A stretch of 64,000 nucleotides of DNA from Chryseobacterium koreense CCUG 49689 (lineage in GTDB: Bacteria; Bacteroidota; Bacteroidia; Flavobacteriales; Weeksellaceae), in assembly GCF_001045435.1 (NCBI RefSeq), contig NZ_LFNG01000004.1, positions 1 to 64,000 on the forward strand, read 5' to 3'. A program made the translations under genes and the position numbers. The notes below the pieces were generated by a model. It was not told the DNA's origin, searched no databases, and saw only the letters and a program-made list of their open reading frames with translations. Every line of letters starts with the position of its first letter. Within the stretch, counting starts at the first letter, position 1. Below are positions 24,213 through 33,970 of the stretch, in pieces.

Positions 24213-26360
24213 TTACTGTGCAGCTTGCTGGTTGTAAATCTCGATGCGGTAGTCTTTGATTTTCGCGTTATCTTGAAGGCTCTTCAGAAACAGTTGCCCA
24301 AATTGTTGTGCATTCTGCCCTTGAATTCCTTCTTGAATTTGTTTCAGATCTCCAGGTTGTTTGTTGATCGTTTCGGATTTTTTCACCAATACATAAACGC
24401 CGGTCATTCCTTCCACAGGGTTCGAAATTTTTCCTTTTGCCACTCCAAATGCGGCACCGGCAACTTTTGGTTCCATTGAGCCAGCAACTTGTGGGTTAAG
24501 TAAATTGACCTGTGCAGATTGTTTGGTTGCGCTGAATTGTTTTGCGATTTGATCCAAATTAGCCGCTTTCGCAGAATTTATTTTAGCGATGATCTGTTTT
24601 GCAATAATTTGGTTTCTTACAATCGGTTCAATTTGGTTTCTAACCGCTTCCGGATCAGCTGTTCCTGCATCCTGGATTCCGTTCAGGTAAGCTACGATTC
24701 TGTCACCCGTTCCTTCCACTGTGAAGATATCGGTGTCGCCTTTATTTCTTTTTTTGTTGAAAGCCCAAGCGATTACTTCTTCGTCTTTATCGGTTCCCAA
24801 ACCTGGAATTTGTCCTTGGAATCTTCCTACTTCCGTTGGATTCAGGAATTGGTAATTGTTTTTCTTGGCCACATTGGCAAATTCGTTGAAGGATTTCCCC
24901 TGAATTTGCTGGATGAATTTAGTTGCTTTGGTGTAAACATCATTTTCAGTTTTATCTGAAGCCTTGATTTGTTTTACCAGATTCGCAACCTTATAGCCCA
25001 TTGATCCGGACTTTTTATCCTGGATATTGATGATGTGGTAACCGAACTGTGTTTCCACCACTCCGGTTGAGCCTTTCCCGTTTGTAGCGAGGAAATGAAG
25101 AAATTCCGGAACAAAAGGAGTTGCAGGAGTTGTCCAACCCACACTTCCACCTTGTGCGGCAGAACCCGGGTCTGAGGAATATTTCAAAAATTCAGTAAAT
25201 TTTGCAGGGTCAGCTTTCACTACTGCGCCTATAGAGTCTGCCAATTTCTTGGCTTCTTCTTTGGTTCTGGTAACATCTGCTCCGGCTTGATTTCCTTTGT
25301 AAGAAATTAAGATATGTCTGGAAAGCGTGGAATCCGAAGGTTTTTTGTCAACCAATTTGGAAACTACATAGAATTCTCCCTCTTTGTAAGGTCCGAATGT
25401 AGTGCCAATTGCCGCTGAAGCGACTTTGTCCTTGATCTCAGCAGGAAGTTGGTTTGCCGAGAAATACTGTGGATTAAATGGAATATCGGAATTCAACGCC
25501 ACATACATGGAATCATGAGTAGTGTTTTGGAAGTTTTCTTTCCCTTCACTCAGGTCGCTTCCTTCTGTAAACAGTTTGTTGATTTCTTTTAAAGTGGCAG
25601 CATCGTCAGCAGCACTTGGAACAGCAGGAAAATGTACGATTCCCAAATTTCTGCTCGCATCTCTCTTGAACATGATCGGGTGTTTTTTCACATAAGCCGC
25701 CAAGTCATCTCTGGTCACTTTCACGGGATTTTTTTGAGCATAGGCATCGTAATCCACTTTCACGAAATCGATTTCGGCCATATTATCACGCTGTCTCATG
25801 ATTTCTTCGGCTTCCTTTTTACTCACAGTCACCCCTGCAGAAACATTTGCGAAAACTTGTCTAGCCATCATTCTATATTCAATGGCTTGTCTGGTTTTCA
25901 GCCAGTTGTTATACATTTCCGCGTTGGTTGCTTTTAATTCTTCAACCTGTTTTTTGATTTCCTGGATTTTAAAGTTGCCTTTGGCGTCAAAGTTTTCTTT
26001 GTTTTGGGCAAACATCGGGTCAAACTGAAGTTGGTTCCAGAACATTTCGTCAGTCAGTTTCAATCCCATTTTTTCAAACTGCTGTTTGATTAATTTGGAT
26101 TGCACTGTGAGTTGCCATGCCTGTTCTTCCAAACCTTTTGTTGGTCTGCCTTGTTGCTGTGCCTGTTGCTGAAGGATGAAAAGCTGGTTGTCGAAATCTT
26201 CTTTGGTGATTTCTTCGCCATTTACTTTTCCGAAAATACCTGGTTTTGCCCCAAATAATTTTTCTAAACTGTCTGGATTTACCACGAATGCCAACATTGC
26301 CACCGCGATAATCCCCATCAAAAGCCAGGGTCTGTTTCTAATCTCGCCTAAAACTGCCAT
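24213..26360 (-). CDS. ppiD: Peptidyl-prolyl isomerase PpiD/SurA-like chaperone
   Basis: From the Met at 26360 (MAVLGEIRNRPW) the protein is 715 aa. One membrane helix follows (LLMGIIAVAMLAFVV), then a SurA-type N-terminal domain and a parvulin domain in the middle (SRHILISYKG to GYHIINIQDK). The layout is that of PpiD, an inner-membrane-anchored periplasmic folding factor acting on proteins leaving SecYEG. It is divergent from lon across 236 bp. Confidence 0.93.
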   Translation of the reverse strand: MAVLGEIRNRPWLLMGIIAVAMLAFVVNPDSLEKLFGAKPGIFGKVNGEEITKEDFDNQLFILQQQAQQQGRPTKGLEEQAWQLTVQSKLIKQQFEKMGLKLTDEMFWNQLQFDPMFAQNKENFDAKGNFKIQEIKKQVEELKATNAEMYNNWLKTRQAIEYRMMARQVFANVSAGVTVSKKEAEEIMRQRDNMAEIDFVKVDYDAYAQKNPVKVTRDDLAAYVKKHPIMFKRDASRNLGIVHFPAVPSAADDAATLKEINKLFTEGSDLSEGKENFQNTTHDSMYVALNSDIPFNPQYFSANQLPAEIKDKVASAAIGTTFGPYKEGEFYVVSKLVDKKPSDSTLSRHILISYKGNQAGADVTRTKEEAKKLADSIGAVVKADPAKFTEFLKYSSDPGSAAQGGSVGWTTPATPFVPEFLHFLATNGKGSTGVVETQFGYHIINIQDKKSGSMGYKVANLVKQIKASDKTENDVYTKATKFIQQIQGKSFNEFANVAKKNNYQFLNPTEVGRFQGQIPGLGTDKDEEVIAWAFNKKRNKGDTDIFTVEGTGDRIVAYLNGIQDAGTADPEAVRNQIEPIVRNQIIAKQIIAKINSAKAANLDQIAKQFSATKQSAQVNLLNPQVAGSMEPKVAGAAFGVAKGKISNPVEGMTGVYVLVKKSETINKQPGDLKQIQEGIQGQNAQQFGQLFLKSLQDNAKIKDYRIEIYNQQAAQ

Positions 26361-26596
26361 CTTTTTGTATAATTTTATCAGTCTGCGAAAATACACATTT
26401 TTAACAGATTAGAAAAAAAATTAAAAATTAATTTCTGAAGGGGTTTTTAAGAATATGGAAATTTTGTCTAAATTTTCATGTGGCACAAAGGTTGTCCATT
26501 TATTGGTGCCTTTTTACAGAAAGTAATTTGATGGAAATGGCGGAAAAGGTTTAATTAATACTCCAATTAAAGTGACAATATGTCATTAGAATAATT

Positions 26597-29002
26597 ATGA
26601 CAGAATTTGAAGATATCAATTTTGAAGAAATGATGGGCGATAGTTTCAGCATAGTAGCAGAGGAAATCAACCTGAATGATTTTGTGGAGACTCCCGAAAA
26701 TAAAGATCAGAAAGTATTTCCTATTCTTCCGGTTAGAAATATGGTGATGTTTCCAAAAGTGGTGATTCCGATCACTGCAGGTAGAGAAATGTCCATCAAA
26801 CTTCTGGAGGAAGCGCAGCGTAAAAATGAGTTCATCGGGATTTTGAGCCAAAACAATTCCCAGGTTGACAATCCCACGTTCAGCGATATGTACCAAGTGG
26901 GAACCTTGGCGAAGATTGTGAAAATCATCAAACTTCCGGATGGAAATACCACCGCGATTACCAAAGGCTTCCAAAGGTTTAAAGTAAAAGGCTTCACCGC
27001 TTCAACCCCTTTTTTTAAAGCTGAAATCACCAAGCTCAAAGATGTTGCACCAAAGCAACCCGAAGAATACGATGCACTTTTGGAAAACATTAAAGATCTG
27101 GCTCTGAAAATCATCCAACTTGATCCTAATATCCCAAATGCCGCCAATTTTGCGATCAATAATATGAGCGACAATGAGGATTTACTGAACTTCATTTGCA
27201 CCAATGCCAATTTTCCTACTGCAGATAAGCAAAAACTTTTGGAAGAGAAAAGTTTGACCCTCCGTGCCGAGAAATTATACCAATTGATGCACGACGATTT
27301 CCGCAAATTGGAACTCAGGAACCAAATCCACCTGAAAACCAACAAAGAACTCGATAAAAGCCAGCGGGAATATTTCCTGAACCAACAGATGAGAACGATC
27401 CAGGAAGAATTAGGTGGTGGTCCGGAATCTGATGTGAATGAACTTTTGGAGAAAGCAAAAAAAATCAAATGGAATGAGGAGGTAGATGCTCATTTCAAAA
27501 AAGAAATCAACCGCCTCCAAAGACAAAACCCCAATTCCCCTGATTATAATGTTCAGAGGAATTATCTTGATTTTTTCACAGATTTGCCTTGGGAAACTTA
27601 TTCGAAAGATATTTTTGATATCAAGAAAGCGGAAAGGGTTTTGGATAAAGCACATTTCGGACTGGAAGATATTAAGAAAAGGATTTTGGAACACATGGCG
27701 GTTCTCAAACTTAAAAACAACATGAAATCCCCGATTCTTTGTTTGGTCGGTCCTCCAGGAGTGGGTAAAACCTCCCTCGGAAAATCAATTGCGGATTCTT
27801 TGGGAAGAAAATATGTAAGAGTTTCACTCGGTGGACTTCACGATGAATCCGAAATCCGCGGACACCGAAAAACCTACATTGGAGCAATGGCGGGAAGAAT
27901 TTTGCAATCCATCAAAAAAACCGGCACCTCTAATCCGGTGATTGTTTTAGACGAAATCGACAAAATTGGTCAGGGTGTTCATGGAGACCCGAGTTCCGCA
28001 CTGCTGGAAGTTTTGGATCCCGAACAGAATAATTCCTTTTACGACAATTTCCTTGAATTGGGTTACGACCTGTCGAAAGTATTGTTTATTGCAACTGCAA
28101 ACTCCCTTTCCACCATTCAGCGACCGCTTTTGGACCGGATGGAAATCATTGAAATCGCAGGGTACACTTTAGAAGAAAAAGTGGAAATCGCAAAAAGGCA
28201 CCTGATTAAAAAACAAATGGAGGAAAATGGCTTGGACCCAAAATCTTTCAAACTCGGAAACCCTGAACTGAAGCATATCATCGAGGCACATACTTCCGAA
28301 AGCGGCGTTCGTGGACTGGAAAAACAGATTGCCTCCGTTGCAAGGTGGGTGGCTTTGCAAACCGCGATGGAATCGCAATATGATCCAAAAATTTCAATCG
28401 ATAAAGTGGATGAGATTTTGGGGGTTCCACGTCCGAAAAGTATTTCGGAAATTACCGGAACTCCAGGTGTGGTAACCGGTTTGGCGTGGACACAAGTGGG
28501 AGGCGATATTCTCTTCATCGAAAGTATTTTGAGCGAGGGAAAAGGGAACCTCACGATGACGGGAAATCTCGGAACCGTGATGAAGGAATCTGCAACGATC
28601 GCACTGGAATACATTAAGGCGAAACATGATGAACTGGGAATTTCCAGCGAAGAAATGCAGGAAAAAAACATTCACATCCACGTTCCGGAAGGAGCTACTC
28701 CGAAAGACGGACCGTCTGCAGGAATTGCGATGCTGACTTCCATGGTTTCAAGTTTTAGAAATAAGAAAGTGAAACCGCATTTGGCAATGACCGGTGAAAT
28801 TACGCTTCGCGGAAAAGTACTTCCGGTAGGCGGAATCAAGGAAAAATTACTTGCAGCAGCTAGAGCTGGAATCAAGGAAATCATTCTCTCTGACGCGAAT
28901 CAAAAAGATGTGGAAGAAATCAAGAAAGAATACTTGAAAGATTTGAAAATCAATTATGTAAAGCGAATGCGGGAAGTGATTGATTTGGCGATTGAGGAAT
29001 AA
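26597..29002 (+). CDS. lon: ATP-dependent protease Lon
   Basis: The 801-aa protein has the full Lon layout: N-terminal substrate domain (FPILPVRNMVMFPKVVIPI), coiled-coil linker, AAA+ module with GPPGVGKT (385-392) and VLDEIDK, and protease domain with DGPSAGIAM. The catalytic pair is Ser707 and Lys750 (GGIKEK), 43 residues apart as in E. coli Lon. It degrades misfolded and regulatory proteins in the cytosol. An acidic extension of about 35 residues precedes the N-domain, as in other Bacteroidota. It can be expected to degrade labile antitoxins such as the one encoded just downstream. Confidence 0.98.
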   Translation: MTEFEDINFEEMMGDSFSIVAEEINLNDFVETPENKDQKVFPILPVRNMVMFPKVVIPITAGREMSIKLLEEAQRKNEFIGILSQNNSQVDNPTFSDMYQVGTLAKIVKIIKLPDGNTTAITKGFQRFKVKGFTASTPFFKAEITKLKDVAPKQPEEYDALLENIKDLALKIIQLDPNIPNAANFAINNMSDNEDLLNFICTNANFPTADKQKLLEEKSLTLRAEKLYQLMHDDFRKLELRNQIHLKTNKELDKSQREYFLNQQMRTIQEELGGGPESDVNELLEKAKKIKWNEEVDAHFKKEINRLQRQNPNSPDYNVQRNYLDFFTDLPWETYSKDIFDIKKAERVLDKAHFGLEDIKKRILEHMAVLKLKNNMKSPILCLVGPPGVGKTSLGKSIADSLGRKYVRVSLGGLHDESEIRGHRKTYIGAMAGRILQSIKKTGTSNPVIVLDEIDKIGQGVHGDPSSALLEVLDPEQNNSFYDNFLELGYDLSKVLFIATANSLSTIQRPLLDRMEIIEIAGYTLEEKVEIAKRHLIKKQMEENGLDPKSFKLGNPELKHIIEAHTSESGVRGLEKQIASVARWVALQTAMESQYDPKISIDKVDEILGVPRPKSISEITGTPGVVTGLAWTQVGGDILFIESILSEGKGNLTMTGNLGTVMKESATIALEYIKAKHDELGISSEEMQEKNIHIHVPEGATPKDGPSAGIAMLTSMVSSFRNKKVKPHLAMTGEITLRGKVLPVGGIKEKLLAAARAGIKEIILSDANQKDVEEIKKEYLKDLKINYVKRMREVIDLAIEE

Positions 29003-29022
29003 CTTTTCGAAAATGAAAATTT

Positions 29023-29067
29023 GCCGCGAATGCAAGAAAAAATTAAACTGCATTCGTGGTATTTTTT
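29023..29067 (+). terminator. lon terminator
   Basis: Twelve-bp arms gccgcgaatgca (29023-29034) and tgcattcgtggt (29049-29060), with one G-T pair and one mismatch at the base, are followed by seven T. Confidence 0.85.
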
Positions 29068-29094
29068 TATCTTTGATTACGCAAAATATTTAAA

Positions 29095-29340
29095 ATGAAC
29101 GCAATACGCCAATACTATAAAATAGACGAAACCCGAGAAATCAAGATTTCTATTCCGGATGACTTTCTTGCGGATGAAGTTGAAGTAATCGTTCTACCCA
29201 CGAAACTGCAGTATGAAATTTCTGAAGAAACCAAGAAAATGGTGATGGAAAGATGGGATGAGTACTGTAGAAATCCAGATGGTGTTCAGGGTTTTGACGA
29301 AACAATTGAAAACGTTAGAAAGCGGATTAATGATTTATGA
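29095..29340 (+). CDS. Antitoxin-like protein of a ParE-type pair
   Basis: The 81-aa protein starts with a beta-type segment (REIKISIPDDFLADEVEVIVLP) resembling small antitoxin DNA-binding N-termini, followed by a charged helical tail (KKMVMERWDEYCRNPDGVQGFDETIENVRKRI). It overlaps the toxin gene by 11 bp, and the order antitoxin-toxin is standard for such pairs. Assignment to a named antitoxin family is not possible from sequence alone. Confidence 0.7.
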   Translation: MNAIRQYYKIDETREIKISIPDDFLADEVEVIVLPTKLQYEISEETKKMVMERWDEYCRNPDGVQGFDETIENVRKRINDL

Positions 29341-29635
29341 GGTCATAAATAAGGAGTTAGTCGATGAAGATTTGTTTGAAGGTGCTTATTATTATGCTCA
29401 AATATCAATCGAACTTTCAAACCGTTTTTTGGATGAGTTTCATATTGCGAGAGAATTCATTTCCAAATTTCCTTATGCAAACGACGAGATTTACGGTGAA
29501 AACATCCGGCTTCATCTTCTGTTAAAGTTCCCTTATCACATTCATTATGTTATAGATGAAGAAAGAAAGCAGGTGATTGTTCTTGCAGTGATTTTCGGAA
29601 AAATGGGGAATATCGACTTTTCTAGACGAAAATAA
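29330..29635 (+). CDS. RelE/ParE-superfamily toxin
   Basis: From the ATG at 29330 the protein is 101 aa. DEDLFEGAYYYAQISIELSNRFLDEF is the N-terminal helical hairpin of the ParE group. The strands FPYHIHYVIDEERKQVIVLAVIF form the rest of the RelE/ParE fold. ParE members poison gyrase and RelE members cut mRNA; the family alone does not decide which. The start overlapping the antitoxin end implies coupled translation. Confidence 0.8.
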   Translation: MIYEVINKELVDEDLFEGAYYYAQISIELSNRFLDEFHIAREFISKFPYANDEIYGENIRLHLLLKFPYHIHYVIDEERKQVIVLAVIFGKMGNIDFSRRK

Positions 29636-29720
29636 TCAAAAATCAAGATTTCATAAAAAAAAATAATTCCCGAGAAAATTTTTGTCGTTTCTTTGTTTAG
29701 AGAAATTCAAACCTAATTCC

Positions 29721-30830
29721 ATGAAAGAAATCAAACTCCCTTTTCTGGTCAGATTAACCTTTGTCTTGATTAGCATTTTGGCAGTGGGTTATTTGGCGGT
29801 GATCGGGAAAACCATTTTGGCGCCTTTGTTTTTTTCTTTTTTAATGGCGCTTTTGCTCCTTCCTTTTGCCAAGTTTTTGGAAACAAGGCTGAAGTTCAGG
29901 CGGGCTCTTTCCACATTTTCTTCAGTATTGGTTATGGGAGTGGTTCTCACGGCGATTCTCTACTTTTTTGCGTCGCAGCTAAGCGATTTCACAAAAGATT
30001 TCCCCGTTTTGCAGAAACAGGTCACCAAATCACTGCTTGAACTGCAGGTTTGGATATCGAAAACCTTTCATCTCAATATCAGCAACCAGTGGAAATACAT
30101 CAACCAGGGATTGGAAAAACTGCTTTCCTCCACGGGAATAATTTTGGGTTTCACGGTTGCCATGTTCTCATCTTCATTGGCGTTCGTGATTTTCAGCATT
30201 TTGTTTTTCATTTTCATTTTAAATTACAGAAGGCTGCTCTACCATTTCATAGTTGCCGTATTTACCGAAAAACATACCATGAAAGTTCATGAGGTGATGG
30301 CAGAGATTCAAAGAATCATCAAATCCTATATTTCCGGACTTTTTATTCAGATTCTGATTGTCAGTGTTTTAACAATTGGTTTGCTCACGTTGCTTGATGT
30401 GAAATACGCGATTTTGATCGGTGTTTTGACCGGATTGATGAATCTGATTCCCTATATCGGAATTTTCGTTTCTTGTTTGCTTGCTTGCTTGATTTCGTTC
30501 GCAACCGGAGGAACCGCAACGCTTTTTGTGCTGATCGGCTATGTGGGAATTCACGTGATCGATGGGAATATCATTTTGCCTTTGGTGGTAGGATCCAAAG
30601 TGAAAATCAATGCGTTATTCACTTTCATCGGATTATTGGTTGGTGAGGCGATTTGGGGAATTTCGGGAATGTTTTTGAGTATTCCATTCTTGGCAATCTT
30701 AAAAATTATTTTTGAAAGGGTAGAAGGTCTTCAACCTTGGGGAAAAGTGCTCGGTGAAGAAACCCGAATCAGAAAACCACGCCGAAAATACAAGATTACC
30801 AAGAACATCACCCTGCACGAAAAAGAGTGA
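29721..30830 (+). CDS. AI-2E family transporter
   Basis: From the ATG at 29721 the protein is 369 aa with about eight membrane helices and the AI-2E family pattern (YILSGLF-type SYISGLFIQILIVSVLTIGLLTLL, LIGVLTGLMNLIPYIGIFV, HVIDGNIILPLVVGSKV). Members export small solutes, sodium/protons or, in E. coli TqsA, the signal AI-2. Substrate here is unknown. The C-terminal 30 residues are basic and cytosolic. Confidence 0.85.
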   Translation: MKEIKLPFLVRLTFVLISILAVGYLAVIGKTILAPLFFSFLMALLLLPFAKFLETRLKFRRALSTFSSVLVMGVVLTAILYFFASQLSDFTKDFPVLQKQVTKSLLELQVWISKTFHLNISNQWKYINQGLEKLLSSTGIILGFTVAMFSSSLAFVIFSILFFIFILNYRRLLYHFIVAVFTEKHTMKVHEVMAEIQRIIKSYISGLFIQILIVSVLTIGLLTLLDVKYAILIGVLTGLMNLIPYIGIFVSCLLACLISFATGGTATLFVLIGYVGIHVIDGNIILPLVVGSKVKINALFTFIGLLVGEAIWGISGMFLSIPFLAILKIIFERVEGLQPWGKVLGEETRIRKPRRKYKITKNITLHEKE

Positions 30831-30964
30831 TAATTTACAAAGCTCATCTAATCAAGCCCTTAAAATTGTAGGATCACTTTACAATTGGTTTAAAATCTGT
30901 TTACAAAGATCTTCCCAATTTCATACGGAAATTTGGTTTTAACAAATCAGAAAATATTTCCATT

Positions 30965-31870
30965 ATGAAAAATTCAGCATCCAAAATCGTCCTGGCTTCG
31001 CTTATCCTTGCAGCCATTTTTTCGTGTAACAAAAATGAAACTTCCGGCGGATATGCGGCAGAAAGTGCGGTTCCGCTTGCAAAAGATTATGCCGAAGCAG
31101 TTTCAGATTCCGTTTCTTCCGTTGCCACATTGCAGGTGAAAGACAAGCAGTTCGTCAAATCTGCCGAGGTAAACATGGAGGTGAAAGATGTTTATGAAGC
31201 CACCATTTCCATTGAAAAAAGCCTGGAAGATTTGGGAGGTTTCGTGACTTCGAGCAATTTAAATTCAAGGATTTTGTCTGAGGAAACCTTCAATACTTCC
31301 GATGAAAATGCCACTCTGGTAAGAAAATTCCAAACTGAAAATTCCATGCAGGTTCGTGTTCCCACTGAGAAACTGGGAGTTTTTCTCACTTTTATCAATG
31401 ACAAAAAAGTATTTCTGAATTCCCGGGTAATCCTTGCAGAAGATGTCACTTCCAATATCAAACTTGCTGAACTGGAAGCCAAAAGAATTTCGAAAACCGG
31501 CGAAAATATTGAAAAACTGAAAACCGACAAAGACAAGGTGAAATTGAGCGATGAAAACATGGGCGAAGGAAATCAGCAAAAAGTGGCCAGTTTTGAAATG
31601 ACCGATCAGCTGAAATATTCCACGGTGGATATCTACATCAAAGAACCGAAAATCAGCATTGCGGCAATTCCGGTCACCAACTCGAAAAATATGGACAATA
31701 AATACAAGTTCAACTTTTTCTATGACCTGAAAAATGCTTTTGTGGAAGGATTTTATCTGATTCAAAAACTAACGGTAGGTTTGGTTTCAATCTGGCCATT
31801 AATTCTGATCGGAGGCGTTGTTTTCTGGATTTTCAGAAAGAGAAAGTCTTTGGTAAAACTTGCAAAATAG
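30965..31870 (+). CDS. DUF4349 lipoprotein
   Basis: The 301-aa protein has a lipoprotein signal with lipobox IFSC (Cys21), a DUF4349 domain (KSAEVNMEVKDVYEATISIEKSLEDLGGFV, MQVRVPTEKLGVFLTFI, a coiled-coil section, then STVDIYIKEP) and a C-terminal membrane helix with a basic end. The domain is common in envelope proteins of unknown role. A terminator follows directly. Confidence 0.85.
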   Translation: MKNSASKIVLASLILAAIFSCNKNETSGGYAAESAVPLAKDYAEAVSDSVSSVATLQVKDKQFVKSAEVNMEVKDVYEATISIEKSLEDLGGFVTSSNLNSRILSEETFNTSDENATLVRKFQTENSMQVRVPTEKLGVFLTFINDKKVFLNSRVILAEDVTSNIKLAELEAKRISKTGENIEKLKTDKDKVKLSDENMGEGNQQKVASFEMTDQLKYSTVDIYIKEPKISIAAIPVTNSKNMDNKYKFNFFYDLKNAFVEGFYLIQKLTVGLVSIWPLILIGGVVFWIFRKRKSLVKLAK

Positions 31871-31904
31871 GCTATCTGCTGATTTTTTAAAATCTAAAAC
31901 CTTT

Positions 31905-31936
31905 AACTTCCGGAAGTTTCCCGGAAGTTTTTTTGG
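31905..31936 (+). terminator. Terminator behind the DUF4349 gene
   Basis: Arms aacttccgg (31905-31913) and ccggaagtt (31921-31929) are followed by seven T. It lies 6 bp before the end of the convergent gene. Confidence 0.88.
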
Positions 31937-31941
31937 ATTCC

Positions 31942-33768
31942 TCAGTTTTTTCTGATGACGGCCGGTTTTGAAATCGCCTCATTCACTTTGTTCATAAATA
32001 CTTGATATTCTGCTATTTCGTTCGTATTAAAAACGACTTTATTAATCAAAAGTGTCCACGTGAAAACATTTTGCTCGTCAACTTTTTCACTTCCCTGTAC
32101 AAATTGCAGATTACCCCCGAACGCCGAAACCTTTTGTTCAAAGCCGTCCGTTTTCGCAGAAAAATTGGTCGGAAGTTTTGTTTTCAACTGAACGGTTGCC
32201 TGAAAAGGGTAATCCAGCATGATCGGATAATCTCGGTCTTTTTCTATGGATAACTCGCGCATGGTTTTTGAAAAAGGGTTTTCTATCATTAAAAACGAAT
32301 CGGTGGATTTTTCAAACGTGACCGTGGACTCACTGATTTTCCAGTCGTTTTGAAGGACCTCTTTTGAATCGCGGTTTTTAGCTCCTTTAAAAACATAGAA
32401 ATGTTCAGGTTTAAATTTGGGAGTATCCAGGTAGCCATTCACACGATCCTGAATGGATAATTTTCCCTGTTCACTATTCAGTTCAAGCTCCTGAACCGAA
32501 ATAAACTGTGAAAGATTGGGAGAAATTGACAAGAATGATTCCACGGGACTTTCCAATTCCAAAACAATATTGTTAAAGAAATTTAGAGATGGATATTTCA
32601 GGTTTTTAGGGTCAGAAGTTGCACCGTCAATCAGTAGTTTTTCACCTTGGTCAATTTCCACAATATTATTTATAGTCTGCAACCGAGAAAAGATGGGATA
32701 TGCGGTAATAATTTGTCCGGTGCTTCGTAAACTGTTGATGACCAGTTCTGAACGGATTCCTTTTGTCTTCAAAATCCCTTGAAGCAGAATATTGAAATCT
32801 GCGGAATTTCCTTTTTTTGTCTTCAGAAAATCATCCTGCAGATTGCCGGTTCTAAATGCGACATATCGATCCCACTCAAAATTTCCACGAAGGTATTCCA
32901 CGGTGTTTTTCAAAGTTTCGAACTTGGTCGCTCCATTGGGTATCTTCATTGAAATCGTGGCAAAATCAACATTTTTCATGCTTTTTGACAAATCGGTCGC
33001 CACTACTCTTTTAAATCCGTTCCATGAGTTTTCGGAATAATAAGTACCATGAAACCTTTGCTCTGCTGTAAACTGAAAGAATAATTTTTCCCGAAAATCC
33101 TCGGGATTATAGATGTGGGTAAAAACTTGGGAACTCGGAAGATTGAATAGTTCCCATTCTCTCACGTTTTTTTTGCCGCCGTACTTCTTGGTTAATTTTG
33201 CACCGTTTAAAATCATGCGATATGCGAAATTCGACGCCAATTGCAGACTGAGTTTGGAGGATAAAGTCGGAATATCGTTTTGAAATCTCCAAGGTGATGC
33301 AAATAAATCATAAGGTCTGGAAATCTCCACTTTATATTCGATGACTGAACCAACTCCCACATTCGGAAAAGCGATCGCAATTTCTTGAATTCCATTCACA
33401 TTGCTCACGATAATGTCTTTTTTTTCAACTGGCGAAATCACCGTTTTCCCATCCACGATATTGATGGTTTGCGCACCTTTTAGAACTACATTGTCATTTA
33501 TCCTTTTTGTCCTAAAGCTCCATTTTCGCTCCGCTTTGCCAAATCCGGAAGGCGCAAGGATTTTCGTGCGGCCATACTCTTCCAATTCGTAACCGTAATC
33601 AGTAATTTTAAGTTTGCCCACTTCTGAAAGTATTACCGCATCTGCAGTGGGCTCATAAGACACTTCCGTGAGTGCAATCTCTTCTGGGGACAATTTTCCC
33701 CATTTCGTGTCCTGCGAAGCTGCGGTAAACATTACGAAACACAGCGCAAAACGTAAAGTCTGTTTCAT
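31942..33768 (-). CDS. DUF3857 / transglutaminase-like secreted protein
   Basis: The 608-aa protein has a Sec signal peptide (LRFALCFVMFTAASQ), an N-terminal DUF3857 beta domain (about 25-250) and a transglutaminase-like region around residue 330. Where active transglutaminases have GxCxD, this protein has KKGNSADFNILLQGIL, with Ser in place of the catalytic Cys. It is therefore probably not an active transglutaminase. It is likely periplasmic. Role unknown. Confidence 0.85.
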   Translation of the reverse strand: MKQTLRFALCFVMFTAASQDTKWGKLSPEEIALTEVSYEPTADAVILSEVGKLKITDYGYELEEYGRTKILAPSGFGKAERKWSFRTKRINDNVVLKGAQTINIVDGKTVISPVEKKDIIVSNVNGIQEIAIAFPNVGVGSVIEYKVEISRPYDLFASPWRFQNDIPTLSSKLSLQLASNFAYRMILNGAKLTKKYGGKKNVREWELFNLPSSQVFTHIYNPEDFREKLFFQFTAEQRFHGTYYSENSWNGFKRVVATDLSKSMKNVDFATISMKIPNGATKFETLKNTVEYLRGNFEWDRYVAFRTGNLQDDFLKTKKGNSADFNILLQGILKTKGIRSELVINSLRSTGQIITAYPIFSRLQTINNIVEIDQGEKLLIDGATSDPKNLKYPSLNFFNNIVLELESPVESFLSISPNLSQFISVQELELNSEQGKLSIQDRVNGYLDTPKFKPEHFYVFKGAKNRDSKEVLQNDWKISESTVTFEKSTDSFLMIENPFSKTMRELSIEKDRDYPIMLDYPFQATVQLKTKLPTNFSAKTDGFEQKVSAFGGNLQFVQGSEKVDEQNVFTWTLLINKVVFNTNEIAEYQVFMNKVNEAISKPAVIRKN

Positions 33769-33791
33769 GTCCGTTCAAAGTATAATTTTTT

Positions 33792-33824
33792 CAAATTTAA
33801 TAATAAATCATATTCGGTAATCAA
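33792..33824 (-). promoter_or_regulatory. Promoter of the DUF3857 gene
   Basis: TAAATTTG (33792-33799, minus strand) and TTG (33822-33824) are 22 nt apart and lie 23 bp before the start codon. A plus-strand TAATTTTG (33845-33852) could serve pgi. Confidence 0.6.
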
Positions 33825-33970
33825 ATACAGTCATCTGAAATCCTTAATTTTGCATTTCTAAAGTTGAAAGCAGTACCGCAAAAACTTTGGAACAAGAAAG
33901 TGATTAAAAAAAGCCTTAAAATCTGAGTTGTCAGAAAAATGAAGGCCATGTCAACCGAAACCAGAAAAAA

